Below, piece by piece: positions 1 through 11,600 of a DNA stretch of 64,000 nucleotides; positions within the stretch are counted from its first letter, which is position 1; every line of letters starts with the position of its first letter. A program made the position numbers and the translations under genes. The stretch lies in NCBI GenBank assembly GCA_000149265.1, contig CH003204.1, positions 474,966 through 538,965 on the forward strand. The letters run 5' to 3'. The notes beneath the pieces were generated by a model. It was not told the DNA's origin and searched no databases. It saw only the letters and a program-made list of their open reading frames with translations. The DNA is from Ciona savignyi. Taxonomy: Eukaryota > Chordata > Ascidiacea > Phlebobranchia > Cionidae.

Positions 1-129
1 CCGCTGGGTTCAGGTAATGTCCTTAAGTGCCTTGCCCAACAACAAAGCCGACTAATTAGCGACCAGTTTCGAATCTGCAACCTTTTAGTTGAAAGTCTTC
101 GCACTAAACCACTAGACTAACCAGTCGGA
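1..129 (-). repeat. tRNA-derived SINE, head part
   Basis: Read on the minus strand this is the tRNA-like head of the main SINE of the window: a GGTTAGTCTRGTGGTTTAGTG box-A-like stretch, then a box-B-like GGTTGCAGATTCGAAACTGG, then the GGCAAGGCACTTAAGGAC body. The 3' part is absent or lies elsewhere. It sits to the left of the last kinase exon that can be seen. Confidence 0.75.
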
Positions 130-411
130 ATAATTCTGGGTTTATTTAGGATAAGGAGCCAAGACTAGTTTGGTTTTATCGGTGTGTCCTTATTTTTAGG
201 TTAAAAAAGTTTTTTTTTATTTAAGTTAGAGTTTACTGCCTTTCATATATGCATATATTGGTACTTGAGAGTCACAATAAATTAAACTAAATTGTACGCA
301 AAGTCAAAAAAATGGTTGTTTCCTTTGAACACCTATTTGAGCATCATCTGTATTTATTTAAATAAAATACATTGGTAGAGAGAATTAAATATATTTCTGG
401 GGATCACTTAC

Positions 412-3400
412 CCTCTTGTCCGCCAGGTCTACAAATCCACACATCCCCCACTCATGGTTGTCAAATTTTAAGTAGATCGTGTTCAAGCAGATCGCCTTTT
501 TATCTTCATCGTTCAAAGCAAGTCCTAATTCCTAATTAAAGAATAAATCCAAATTATACAAATAAAACTAACAAAAACTTAACCCATGGCATATTGAATA
601 TGCAACCTGCCAATGTTAAATAAATTAGTTCGACACTCTAATATGTTATGGCTTATTAATTGGGTGGCCTAGTTGGTATAACTCACTAACACAGACCAGA
701 TTGTATTAACAGTGAATATGCCTCTGATTTTGTTTAATGTCCAAGCTACCCTGCTTCTAACATACCAAATCACCACACATTTCCAACAGGGGGTAATATA
801 TTAATAAAATATAAAACACAAACTAACTGTTATTAAAATAAGTTTGTCCAACCGGTTAGTCTGGCTGTTTAGTGCGAAGCCCTTTAACCAAAAGGTTACA
901 GGTTCTGAACTCGCTAACTAGTCGGTTGTGTCCTTGGGTAAGGCACTTCACGGAAATTGTCTGAACCTCGTAGATTAATGGGTTCTACCAAATTAAAGGA
1001 ACAAGTAAATCATACAAAACACACTGCAATAGCTGTGGTAACCTGACAATTGGCGCGAGGTGATCTGTGGATTGCCCATGTATTAACCCCTACTTTCAAA
1101 TCATGGGGATAAACATGAATATCCTATCCTATCCTAACAAAACTTTATAACAGCAGCAATGTTGCCACCATTTGTTAACACTGATATACCATTTTTTCAT
1201 TGCTAGCTTGTTTTAAGTTAGATTACAACTAACTAGTTACATAATGAATAGAATAGGATATTTATGTTCATCCCTGTAAATAGTAAAATGCAAGAGGCCT
1301 TATCACACTGGTAATCTTCAAAGTGCCTTGCGTCCACTGTCGGGTTATCGCAGCTATCACTGTGTGTTGTATATAATTAATTTGTTTCTTTGAATACAAG
1401 CTACAGTTTGACTGCGGACAAAACAACTTGATGTAAAAAACAACCAACCTCGTTAAGTCCTCTTGCAGCAGTGTTTACTAGAGAAACTACGGCAAGTTTA
1501 CCATCAACATTTCTTTCATCATCTCCAATGTAGTCCATAACGGAACAGCTTTCCACTGCCCCACATGTAAATTGGCCGGGCGTAGCCATTCCTTAAAAAA
1601 GGTAAATTTAAATAGTTATACAAGTTCATTAGGAGCAATATCCTAGTATAAACTTGAACTAAACACACCAAAAAGATAGTGTGTGAAAAAGACATTTTCA
1701 TATTCACTACAATCCAATAATCCAGTAGGTTTAAGCGATGTCCATTAAAGGGGGTATGCAGAAACCTCATTTAAGATCTCTGTTCAGCTAACCATATATT
1801 AACCTTAAGTGAGTTTTCTGCATACCAAATTGGTTTTCCACATACCAAATTTTTTAACCCTGGCTTAAGGCTCTACCTTACGACCTCTTTAAATCGAAAC
1901 TGGTACAATAGAGTAGTATGGGCAAGTCCACAGTGGCTCTAAGGCCAGAATTTAGACCTGTAGAACCTGTAATATTCGGCCAGTATCCTGAAGAAAGCTA
2001 AATGACTTATGCTTCCAACCTGGTAACTTAGATCTTTGTGAGAAGACAAACTTCCTTGTCCCATCATCCTCACATGTAAGGACGGCTATATGAAGCCCAA
2101 AAGAAGTACTGTACAGCGGATGGACATCACTTTTGCAGTCGACAATTTCATTTTTTTGCTTTTCATCAAATTCTCTCCAAATCTCCCTCATTGCACGGTG
2201 ATGGACGTAGTTGGACTGAACAAACCTGGACAGAAATATTTAACTGAATAGCTTGGTTGGTTAGTGCGTTGTCTTTCAGCCGAAGGGTTGTAGGTTCGAA
2301 ACTTGGCGATAGGTAGTGAGTTGTTTCCTTGGGCAAGGCACTTAAGAGACTTTGGGTTCTACTAAGTTAAAGAAATGTCTCAATCATACACAAAAGACTT
2401 AAGTAACCTGACGATATGCGCAAAGTAAATTGACAATTGTTATTTGTTAGCCATTGCAATTTACCATTGACAAAGATACATAAATTTTCCATTTTAAATG
2501 TACTTTAGTGTATCCACACGCTTAGTCAGATATAGAGTCACTTTTTTTCAGCTGAAAGGTTAAGTTATTTAAGATGGCAAATGGAATGTTCTGTTGGTTA
2601 TTTAAACATCAACCGAACCTAGTGCATTAATGGGTTCTACTTAAATTGATCAATCAAATACAACACACTGCAATATCTCCAGTAACCTGACAGTGGGCGA
2701 AAGGTAATCAAATGTTTGTTTGTGTGAAAATGACCCTTTAATTTTTAACAGTATAACATCCAATCATAACATGTTGATCAAAGACTCCCAAAGATATAAT
2801 ATATATATATATTAAAATTAAAGGGATTAGTCAAAAATGTCATCCACCTTAATTCCACTTTTTGACTTTCATCGTCACCTTCTCTATCAAGTGTTATATT
2901 ACGAAGTGCCAACAACTTGTTGTTGTCTATGATTTTGTTTTTGGCCTGCTTTTCATATTTGTCCACATTGTTTAAGTAGTCATTTTGCAACTTTTCAGTT
3001 TTCAATCCAGTCTCAGCAGACATCCTTTAAAACTTATGGTTAAACTATGGTTTAGTTTATTTTTTTGCTTCTTCATTACATTAGAGAAGAATAGCACAAT
3101 TATTTCAAAACTACGGTAGTTAAAACACGCCAGTGAATACACACAGTACAACAGAGTAAAAAAAATTACAACAGACAAATTTAAATCAATAGAAGTGATG
3201 GAAGAAGGGTTGCAGGTTCAAAACAGGTCACTACCTTGTCTGTTGTGTTTGTGGACAATACACTTGTCATAATCCAGTAGAATAATGGGTTCAACTGAAA
3301 GGGTAGTAACCTATTATTCGGACACAACACACTGCATCTCCCCTGGCCCTGGTAACCTGACAGTGGGTGCAAAGTAATTTGACGTGTCTGTGTCAGAATG

Positions 3401-6400
3401 CTCTCTTATGTAATTTTAAGGTCATCTAATGATTACTTATGGAATAAAGCCCCTCATGTTTTCATATTGATTGATATATCCTATTTTTCATTTAAATTAC
3501 CACCTACATTTGTAATTTAAATGACATGTTTTTTGTTAATTAATAACCAATAAAGCATAAACTAAACTTAAATATTTTCCAATCAAAAACTGAAATAAAT
3601 ACTAACACATTATCGTGAGGATCAAAATCAAGTTCGACAACACAGTTCAAGTCCGAATCTCGATAGCAAGGATGATTTGAATCGTTTGCATTTTCCTTAA
3701 AAAAATTAAACTTTCAGATAAATCAATAATTTCTCGCACAGCAAAAATAACTTAGTGGATAACCACATATGGCCTTTGGGCCGGGTTCGTGCCAAGAAGG
3801 GATTTTGACCGGCCCGCAGACTGTATATAACCATACCCTGTAATGAAGATATTTTCCCATATCTGGCCCGGCGACTAGAGAACTTGCCCACCCCTGATCT
3901 ATGAATGGTGCTGCACCCATTATTAGCTTATTTGTTTTTGCTAATGCAAGACAAACCAAATACGTATGAACATACCTCAACAACTATAGAATCTGCCACA
4001 AGTATGTTGGTCTGAGTAAGAAAGCCACAGGAGAAAAATTCCCCCCTTTCGTCCTTTAACTTGTACGGGTTCTCACCAGATAAGTGACTTTGAATCACAG
4101 CGTTGAAGTCGGAATTATTCTCACAACAACACGCTACAATCAGTTTGTGAATTTCGTTGTTTTGTTTTCGAGGAATTTTATCAGCATGGTGACCATGTTC
4201 GTCCGTTTCAAAGTCTCCGATTAAAATATGGTCCTTCTCGCATTTTACTTCAAGTCCACCAAGTCCACTCCCTTATAAATAACAATTATATAGTGGACTT
4301 TATTTAATATTTAGTCAATGAAGAACTGAAAATAAAAAGTAAAAAAACACTGCTTAAACCGTTTTATTCTGATTAGGGTTAAAGTCAGACTTTCTTTCAC
4401 GATACAAAATCGTTGCCTAGTATACTGTTGTCACATAGGAATTATAAAATGCATTAATGGGTTAAACATTTTAACACAACATGAATGAAGTTAAAATAGA
4501 ATAATCTTGTTATCCTCTTGAAATAAAAACGCAAGGGGCATCAACACGGGTAATCATCAAAATACCTCGTGCTAACTGTTAGATTACCGAAGCTATTGCA
4601 GTGTATTTTGTATCTTTACAAGTTCCTTAAATTTGGTAGAACCCTTCATTCCATTGGGTTCAGGCAATGTCCATTAAGTGCTTTGTTTAAGAAGACAACG
4701 ATTAGCTAATTAGAAGACATATAAATCACCTAAAACGCTTGTTGCATATTTGTTCCATGGCTTTTTACCAGTGTATGCAAACAACACAACAAGACCATAT
4801 GAAAACAAATCATTTTCTTTCAGCCCTTCAAATGTGGCAGGAATTCCTTTCTTTTGATATCTAATATGACCACCCTATAAACAAATTTCTTTAGATGTTT
4901 ATATCATTATTACCATTGTGGAGGTGAGATATTCCAAGTTAATATAGGATATTCATTTTTATCCCAGTTAATGGGTAAACCAAGGGGGTTAATACATGGG
5001 CAATTGTCAGATCACCTCGCGCCTACTGTCGGGTTACCGGAGCTATTGCAGTGTGTTGTGTATGATACACATGTTCCTTCAACTTAGTGGAACCCTTAAA
5101 TCCGCTGCGTTCAGGCAATTTTTGTGGTTGGATCAGTTGGATATTATCGTCTTAGCTATACAAACAGAGGTGGTACTCCAAACAGGAAACGTCTTATTCT
5201 ACCTAAAAATAAACTTATCCAATTAAAGCAGATTGGAAGAAAATATAATTTAAACATAAAAAAACTTTTTTTACCATGGCTTCGTCACTTGTAATATCAT
5301 GGCAAGCCAATCCGAAATCACAGAGCTTTATTCTTGGATTAATAGAAGATGAATCGACCTAAATAAAGAAATAAAAAACAGTCAGTAGGTCGGTACTGCT
5401 GAAGAAATTGATTTTTCTACAAATGTATATTAATTGCAACTATTCAACTTCGCAATTAAAAAAAAGTGAGTCAAAAAAGAAATAATTTCTATTCTTTCCT
5501 ATTTACCAAAATATTGTCCGGTTTAAGATCTCTGTGGACAATATCCTGTGAATGAAGATATGCCATTCCATTTGCTACTTGCAAGCTAATATGCCAGGTC
5601 AAGAAAGCAGACAATCCATTCTGATCGTCAGAATGATTTTTCGTGAATTGTTCCAAATTTTCCTGAAATCCAAAAACATCTGTAAAAGGCTAAGGCATAT
5701 AAACTAAGTATGGGCAGTCAGGATCATTGCTATAATAAGTTGATATTATTTGGCAAACATTTTCAAATTTAAATAGCCCAGTATTTATAGTCTAAAATTC
5801 ACATTAATGTGTGCTAGAATATGGATTAGGAGTCAGAATTATGGCTAAGATAAGTGCGTTATTGGCTAGCAATGATAGGCAACTCTTAATGTCTACAAAT
5901 CACATCAAAGTGTTTGCTAAGGGCTTAATGCTACTAATAAAAACGTGCCATTGCTCATGATTTTCAACTTGAAACATGCTTTGTTGGTGACTTAACTAGT
6001 TTAGCTCAGACTTGCTGTTCATAAACTTGCCTACACATTGATAAATATGACCCACCCATAGGCAGCATGGTTATTAAAATATAATCTACAATCCTCCAAG
6101 GTTGAAAGTTCTTGGGCAAGGCACATTGCAGACACTACTTAAACCAGGGTTCAGCAACCTTTTGCACTTAAGAGCGATTTTAGTAATATCCACAAAAGAA
6201 AAACACTGGGAGCTGCAAAACTAATAATATTTTTACAGTAAACGGAAAATAACACTAAGTGAGATAAAGACAAGTGTTTTTTTGTTTGTTTCACCTATGC
6301 ATGGGAATTAAACTTATTAAGCACAGTACAATAACAATAAAATCAAAAAGAGCTGCATCGGAAGGATGGAAATGGCCACAAGTTGCTAAACCCCTGAACA

Positions 6401-7703
6401 ACACCCAGTGGCTCATACAAGTACAATTAATACCTCAATGAACTCCATCACAATAAACCTCTTTGCCTTATACACCCCAAAACCACGGTAGCCAATAATA
6501 TTGTCGTGTCTTAAATTTCTGAAAAGTAAAAACCAAAAATTACCTGGTCATTTGTGTTAAAGTTATGAAAGAAAATGCTGCTTTTAATTATGTATTGTGT
6601 TCATTTTCCTGGATTCAAAAGATCAATTGATCACATGCTCTTTTGCATAAAATATTCATATTTATTCACATAAATGGGAAAACTAAGGAGGAATTCTCAT
6701 GGGCAATCGTCAGATTACTTTGTGTGCATCGTCGAGTTATCGGGGCTATTGCACTAATGCAAGCCTACAAACAGAAATATAAAATACCTTACCAATACAT
6801 TCTAATTAGCCCCAGAGTTGATTACTTTTCTGAGAACAAATTGTATTTTCTCACCTTAAGTGCAGAACCTCTTTGTCATAGTTTGACGATTGCTTAAATA
6901 AAACTTTAACAGCCACGGTAGCACCTTGGTACTGGGACCTATAAACTTCTCCAAAGTTTCCGCTTTTAAGCAATACTGCCTTGTTTGTCTGATCATTATC
7001 GGAAAGCCCAACTTCGCTTGGCTCAATTGCCTTTCCAGCTGGAGGGAAAGCAATTGAATTTATATTTGACAGCTAAAAAGATTCACACAATTTAATTTTT
7101 ACCAGCGTTGATACACATTAGGATAGAATTTTTTTTTCCGGAAAATGGAAATGCTCAGAAGTATTCAATTTGTGGCAAATCATTTAATGAAACTATTGCA
7201 GTGTGTTGTATATTATTAAGATGTTAATACTTGTTTCAGTTTTACTCATGAATCTAGTGCCTTGCCCAACTACACAGCTGTGAGCCAGCAGTTAGTTCCG
7301 ATCTTACAACCATTTGGCTGGATTCTTATGCTTTAACCAACTGATCTGTGCAATTAGAAAATAACATAGTAAACACATTGAAGGGCTTCGGCTGAAAGAC
7401 GACGCACTAAACCACCAGACTAATCTGTCAGAGGTTTAAAATCTATGTGGTATATTTAATATGCACCCTTGAATATATTGATAGCTGGCTAAGTAATACA
7501 AATTTTTAAAAATATGCAGAAATAGTAGTCAATAACTCACTTTCCTGGTTTTTGTTTGAATTCAAGATTTCTCCATTGAGTTTCTTCACTAACTTGAGGA
7601 TTTCCTGCAATGCTATATAACTAGTTGATGCTTTTAACTTTTCAGTTTCCCTTTCCAATCTGGAAAGAATTTCTTGGACCAATTTGGAAGCTTTAGCGGC
7701 CAT
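412..7703 (-). CDS. TKL-like protein kinase fused to a Nudix-like domain (3' end outside window)
   Basis: Twelve exons read 7703-7541, 7038-6855, 6518-6434, 5662-5507, 5358-5275, 4874-4730, 4271-3976, 3695-3607, 3024-2848, 2225-2020, 1591-1449 and 531-412. They give 616 codons with every phase matching; the last donor (GTAAGT, just left of 412) shows that the gene continues off the window. Residues 1-54 form a helical, coiled-coil-like N-terminus. The kinase domain follows: glycine loop SGNFGEVYR (80-88), VAVK lysine 99, HRDLKPDN with Asp189, DFG with Asp210, and a helix-F-like DLFSYG. The usual APE triplet is not obvious. Residues from about 460 resemble a Nudix fold: AVLT, FVFSQRS, CGAVESC, then AARGLNEELGL, close to the REx2EExGU half of a Nudix box, but with an insertion between this half and the upstream glycine. 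The kinase is probably active; the Nudix catalytic status is open. The exon 10 donor (GTTGGA) is the weakest junction. Introns contain SINEs and a hAT MITE. Confidence 0.8.
848..1135 (+). repeat. tRNA-derived SINE, near full length
   Basis: It has a tRNA-like head (GGTTAGTCTGGCTGTTTAGTG, then AGGTTACAGGTTCTGAAC), the GGCAAGGCACTT-type body, the GGCGCGAGGTGATCTG motif and the 3' end GGGGATAAACATGAATATCC followed by repeats of TATCC. It lies in a kinase intron. The same family recurs over 20 times in the window. It may be the SINE called Cics-1 in the Ciona literature, but I cannot check that. Confidence 0.85.
1250..1385 (-). repeat. SINE fragment (3' part)
   Basis: This is a minus-strand copy holding the 3' half of the same SINE, from the GGATATTTATGTTCATCCC end to the GTGTGTTGTATAT segment. 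It sits in the kinase intron just left of the exon at 1449-1591. Confidence 0.7.
2240..2440 (+). repeat. SINE copy, 5' part
   Basis: It shows GGTTGGTTAGTGCGTTG, the box-B-like GGTTGTAGGTTCGAAAC and the CCTTGGGCAAGGCACTTAAG body. It directly abuts the acceptor side of the kinase exon that ends at 2225. Confidence 0.75.
3760..3895. mobile_element. hAT-type element end, remnant
   Basis: GGCCTTTGGGCCGGGTTCG and a final GCCCACCCCTG are typical of a hAT 3' terminus. The other end was not found nearby, so this is a fragment inside a kinase intron. Confidence 0.45.
4490..4720 (-). repeat. SINE copy
   Basis: Diverged minus-strand SINE containing the CCTCGTGCTAACTGTTAG, AGCTATTGCAGTGTATT and GGGTTCAGGCAATGTCC segments. 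It lies just downstream of the kinase exon 4874-4730 on the minus strand. Confidence 0.65.
4925..5130 (-). repeat. SINE copy
   Basis: Well-preserved minus-strand 3' two thirds of the SINE, including ATCACCTCGCGCCTACTGTC and AGCTATTGCAGTGTGTTG. It lies in the kinase intron left of exon 5275-5358. Confidence 0.7.
6145..6396. mobile_element. hAT MITE, about 252 bp
   Basis: The ends CAGGGTTCAGCAACCTTTTG and CAAGTTGCTAAACCCCTG are imperfect inverted repeats of the Ac/hAT type. The flanking 8-mers match only partly, so the insertion looks old. It has no coding capacity and lies in a kinase intron. Confidence 0.65.
6640..6750 (-). repeat. SINE fragment
   Basis: This is a 5'-truncated copy with the 3' terminal part only (TATTCACATAAATGGGAAAAC to the GTCGAGTTATCGGGGC segment), in the kinase intron left of the glycine-loop exon. 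Confidence 0.6.
7125..7345 (-). repeat. SINE copy, diverged
   Basis: GGTTAAAGCATAAGAATCC and AGTGCCTTGCCCAAC segments mark an old minus-strand SINE copy in the first kinase intron. Confidence 0.5.
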
Positions 7704-8163
7704 TTCGTATTTTACCGCAGCACAAAAGGCCTATATTTTGTAAACTGTAAAACTTTACATTAAAATCAATCAAATGTATAGTAATGATATTTAAAGTATA
7801 ACCTGTTTGATCTACTCCAACAAAATATCAAGAAAAAAGCATGATCATTTGATACATATTTATACAAAATGGCATTTAACCTATAAAAATATATAAACTC
7901 AATATATAAAAAATATATTAAAAAAATGAAAAAAAAAACACAGAAAGAAAATGCAAGCATCACATATGGTTGGTAACAAATAAAATAAAAAAATGCAAAA
8001 TCTATCATTATAGTAACAAAGTAAAAATAAAAACTGCAAAATCTATCATTATAGTTCAATGCCACAAAGTAGGGTTGAATTTATATAAATCTGTTTATTT
8101 TAAGAACTAATTCACCCATTTGTAATAAACTATAGGAATTTATTTCTATATTGATGTTAAACT

Positions 8164-8345
8164 TTTGCGTGATACATGATATACTAAAAAAATTACATGA
8201 TACACTAAACAAAATTACATGATACACTAAACATAATTACATGATACACTAAACAAAATTGCATGATACACTAAACAAAATTACATGATACACTAAACAA
8301 AATTACATGATACACTAAACATAATTACATGATACACTAAATTAA
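8164..8345. repeat. 22-bp tandem repeat
   Basis: About eight copies of ACATGATACACTAAACAAAA plus TT, with small variants. It lies between the kinase start (7703) and the end of the SH2 gene (8642). The rest of 7704-8570 is AT-rich with no further feature visible. Confidence 0.85.
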
Positions 8346-8572
8346 TTTTTGAAGTATAAAAAATACAATTATTTCCAAATAGTTTTACACTTGAATGAAT
8401 ATTGATACCACACAATAACCAGTAAATAGATTTAAAGCTAAATAGAACATTCAAATGTACAGCATTGGTCTACTCTACAGTTTCTATGGGTCTAGTCTTT
8501 GGATTTTAGGAAAAGATTTAAACTTTTAAACTAGTCTGAATTGCCCAGATTTGGATTAAGTCGTGATTTTAG

Positions 8573-8683
8573 AATAGGTTATTCATGTTTATCCCCGTGA
8601 ATGGGAAAACCAATGAGGTTAACACACAGGCAATCGTCAGATCACCTCGCGCCTACCGTCAGTTTACCAGAGCTATTACGGTC
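8573..8683 (-). repeat. Truncated SINE that overlaps the SH2 gene's 3' end
   Basis: This 5'-truncated SINE lies in the same orientation as the SH2 gene. It begins near AATAGCTCTGGTAAACTG and ends at the usual ATGAATAACC terminus. The host reading frame runs into it, so the last codons and the stop (TGA, 8644-8642) are SINE sequence. Confidence 0.75.
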
Positions 8684-11600
8684 CCCAGCGTAACCCTTAA
8701 AAAGTGCATTGAACTTAAGATCGCGACAGACAAATTCAGCTTTCACATCGTCAAACTCTTTCATTCGAATTTTCCGATTAACAAACTGAACGATATCAGG
8801 GTAAGTTTGTTCATCTGCATCATCCTTGAACTTTAATTTTGCATCATACTTATCCTGATTACTTGCAGTGGATGGATCGCCCTGGTTGATTTTAAATCAT
8901 TAAATATGCAAATTATTTGGGTATATGTTATTGTTTTTTATCCCCATAAATTGAAAAACGCAAGTCACATAGTCAATTGTCAAATTTACATGCGTTGGGT
9001 TAAAAAAGCTAATAAAGTGTGTTGTGTTTAGTTCATTCAGAGGGTTATGTGATGGAATCCCACTATCTGTTTTGCAACCAGTAACATAAGACACATAACC
9101 ATCATTTATTTATTTAAAGAGACTGAATCCTATAAAATTGTTCTTTTAAAAGTACCAGAAATTTTTTTTATAGTACTAATCACACCAAAAAGTTTTAAAT
9201 ACTATATTGAACCAAATTGCTTTTTATTATTATGCAGCATATTGTTTTTTTTCATAATATAACACCATAGTGTTTTTAACTTATCTTTAGATTAATATAT
9301 TTCGGAGAAATTGACAAAAAAGGGATCTGCCAGACGACTTGTGTGGAAAATTGGAATTGTTACAAATGCATTTTAACTTAACCGTTTTTATATCAAACGA
9401 CTTATAAAACTTACCAAAATGATGTAATGAACAGTTTCTTTAGAAGCTCTTAGTGTGAATACAAATTCACCTAAATAATATGTGTCAAAAATAAACAAAT
9501 AAAGTTAATGGATAAACAAATGAAGAGTGTATTCTATGAAATGGCTACTTAGTCACCCATATATCAAATTTTCCTACACAAACTTTTCCCAAAAATGGGA
9601 AAATATAATTTGTAAACGAGAAATCGTTTAATTACATTACTAAGTTATTAAACAAGAAATTACCCCCATGCTCAGTTTTGGGTTACCAAATGTATTGCAA
9701 TAAGCAAATAAGTATATATGTTTTTTTTCAGTTTAGTACAACCCATAGCTAGCGACCAAATTCGATGTTATAACCTTTTGGCTAAATGAAGAAGCCATAA
9801 CACACGTAGCCATTTGGGCAGACAGAAACATTGTGTACATTTTTGTACAAACCACCAAAATTTGTTAGGTTGGAGCAATGTCTGTAAAGCACAATTGTTG
9901 CTGGTATGAAGCCAGCTTCAAACCCACAACCGTCCTACTATCTGACCCATGCTCTACCACTGGACCACACAAGCAGCAAATACAAATAGGACATATAAAT
10001 TAAGTTATAGAACCATATATTTACAAACATCAGTCAACTGTTTAATCCCTTGCCTTAATCTCCACCCACTCAACAATAGAAAAGAGAACATTTAATCCGT
10101 TTATCCTCAAAAGTGGGGAATGTTATAGTATCATAGGCAAACGTCTGATTATTTCAGTTTGTGTAACATGATGGAGACATTGCTGCACTGTTCAACAGGA
10201 TACTGTGAGTTTAGAAAAACTACAAACAGTAGCTTATGCTGGTCTGCTAATGTTTGTTCCCGAATCTTTCTGCTAATAACCTGGGACATCACCAGCAAGT
10301 TAACTTTCCAGACAAGCTTATCTACTTTAATGTAATTGACTACTAACACACTTGTGTTTGTCCAACATTGATAAGAGTAAAACGTCACTAAAAACATAAA
10401 AATCCACTTAACCTTCATCCATCCTTATTAGGTAAGTTCCAGGCTTCTTGTCACTGAGAATTTCATCAGCCGTTTCTCTGGTTATCGGCCCAGTAAACCA
10501 ACTGAGAGTTTGGACCATTAATTTAAAGTATACATAGGAAGGAATAAAACACATAATCTTATTCTTTGATCATTAATTTAAAGAAGGCAAAGAAAGGAAT
10601 AAAACACATAATCTTATTCTTTGATCATTAATTTAAAGAATGCATAGGAAGAAATAAAACATTTAATCTTAATCTTTGATCATATTTTTAAAGAATATAT
10701 AGGATGAAGTATAACACTTTTAAAATCTTACAATTTTGATCATTTGTTTAAAAAATAAATATGGAGAAATAAAACACATAATCTTATTCTTTAATGATAT
10801 TTTTAAAGAATATATAGGACGAAGAATAACACTTAATCTTATTCTTTGATCATATTTTTAAAGAATATATAGGACGAAATAAAACACTTAATCTTAGAAT
10901 TTTGATTCCTTGTTTAAATAATACACAGGAAGAAATAAAACACTTAATCTTATTCCAGTGGGATAAAAATAGTGTTTAATATGATGAACAAATATTATTG
11001 TTTTGCTCAATGTTTTACTTTTAGTACAATTGGCGAGTCAGCAACAATTTTCAATTGTAAAAACGACATCCGGCTGAATTATATTAATATGGTATTAATA
11101 TGTTTACAATAAAAAATAACGCACAGAACCATTAATAATATTTACACACCTGATTTTCTCGCGATCTACCATGGCCCTTGAATTTATCATTATGTTTTGA
11201 ATCTAAGAAACAAAGGGTGTTACTGTAGAGTAACAAACGTCATCATTGAAACATAACGTATTGGCTAAAATTTAGCCTCTTTTAGCCGCTAAATAATGTT
11301 TTTAGCCGCTAAATAAATACCAACCTGCTTTAAAAGATGGCAAGAACCGTTACGTTTTTTGGTAGATCCGAATAACTTTGTCAGGGTTTTGAAACTTGTT
11401 CCACTTATTTGTACTTTATCATTGTCTGTTAAAAATTGAAATGTCAGGTGAAATAAACCAAAATGATGAAAATATATCACTGTGCATACAGGGTTCGATA
11501 AAGTCGGGAATCCGGGAACGCGGTTCCCGTACGGACGATCGGTCCGCGGTACGGCTTTGATCCGCCGAAAAAAACGCTGTTTTCATTTATTTTTACGCCG

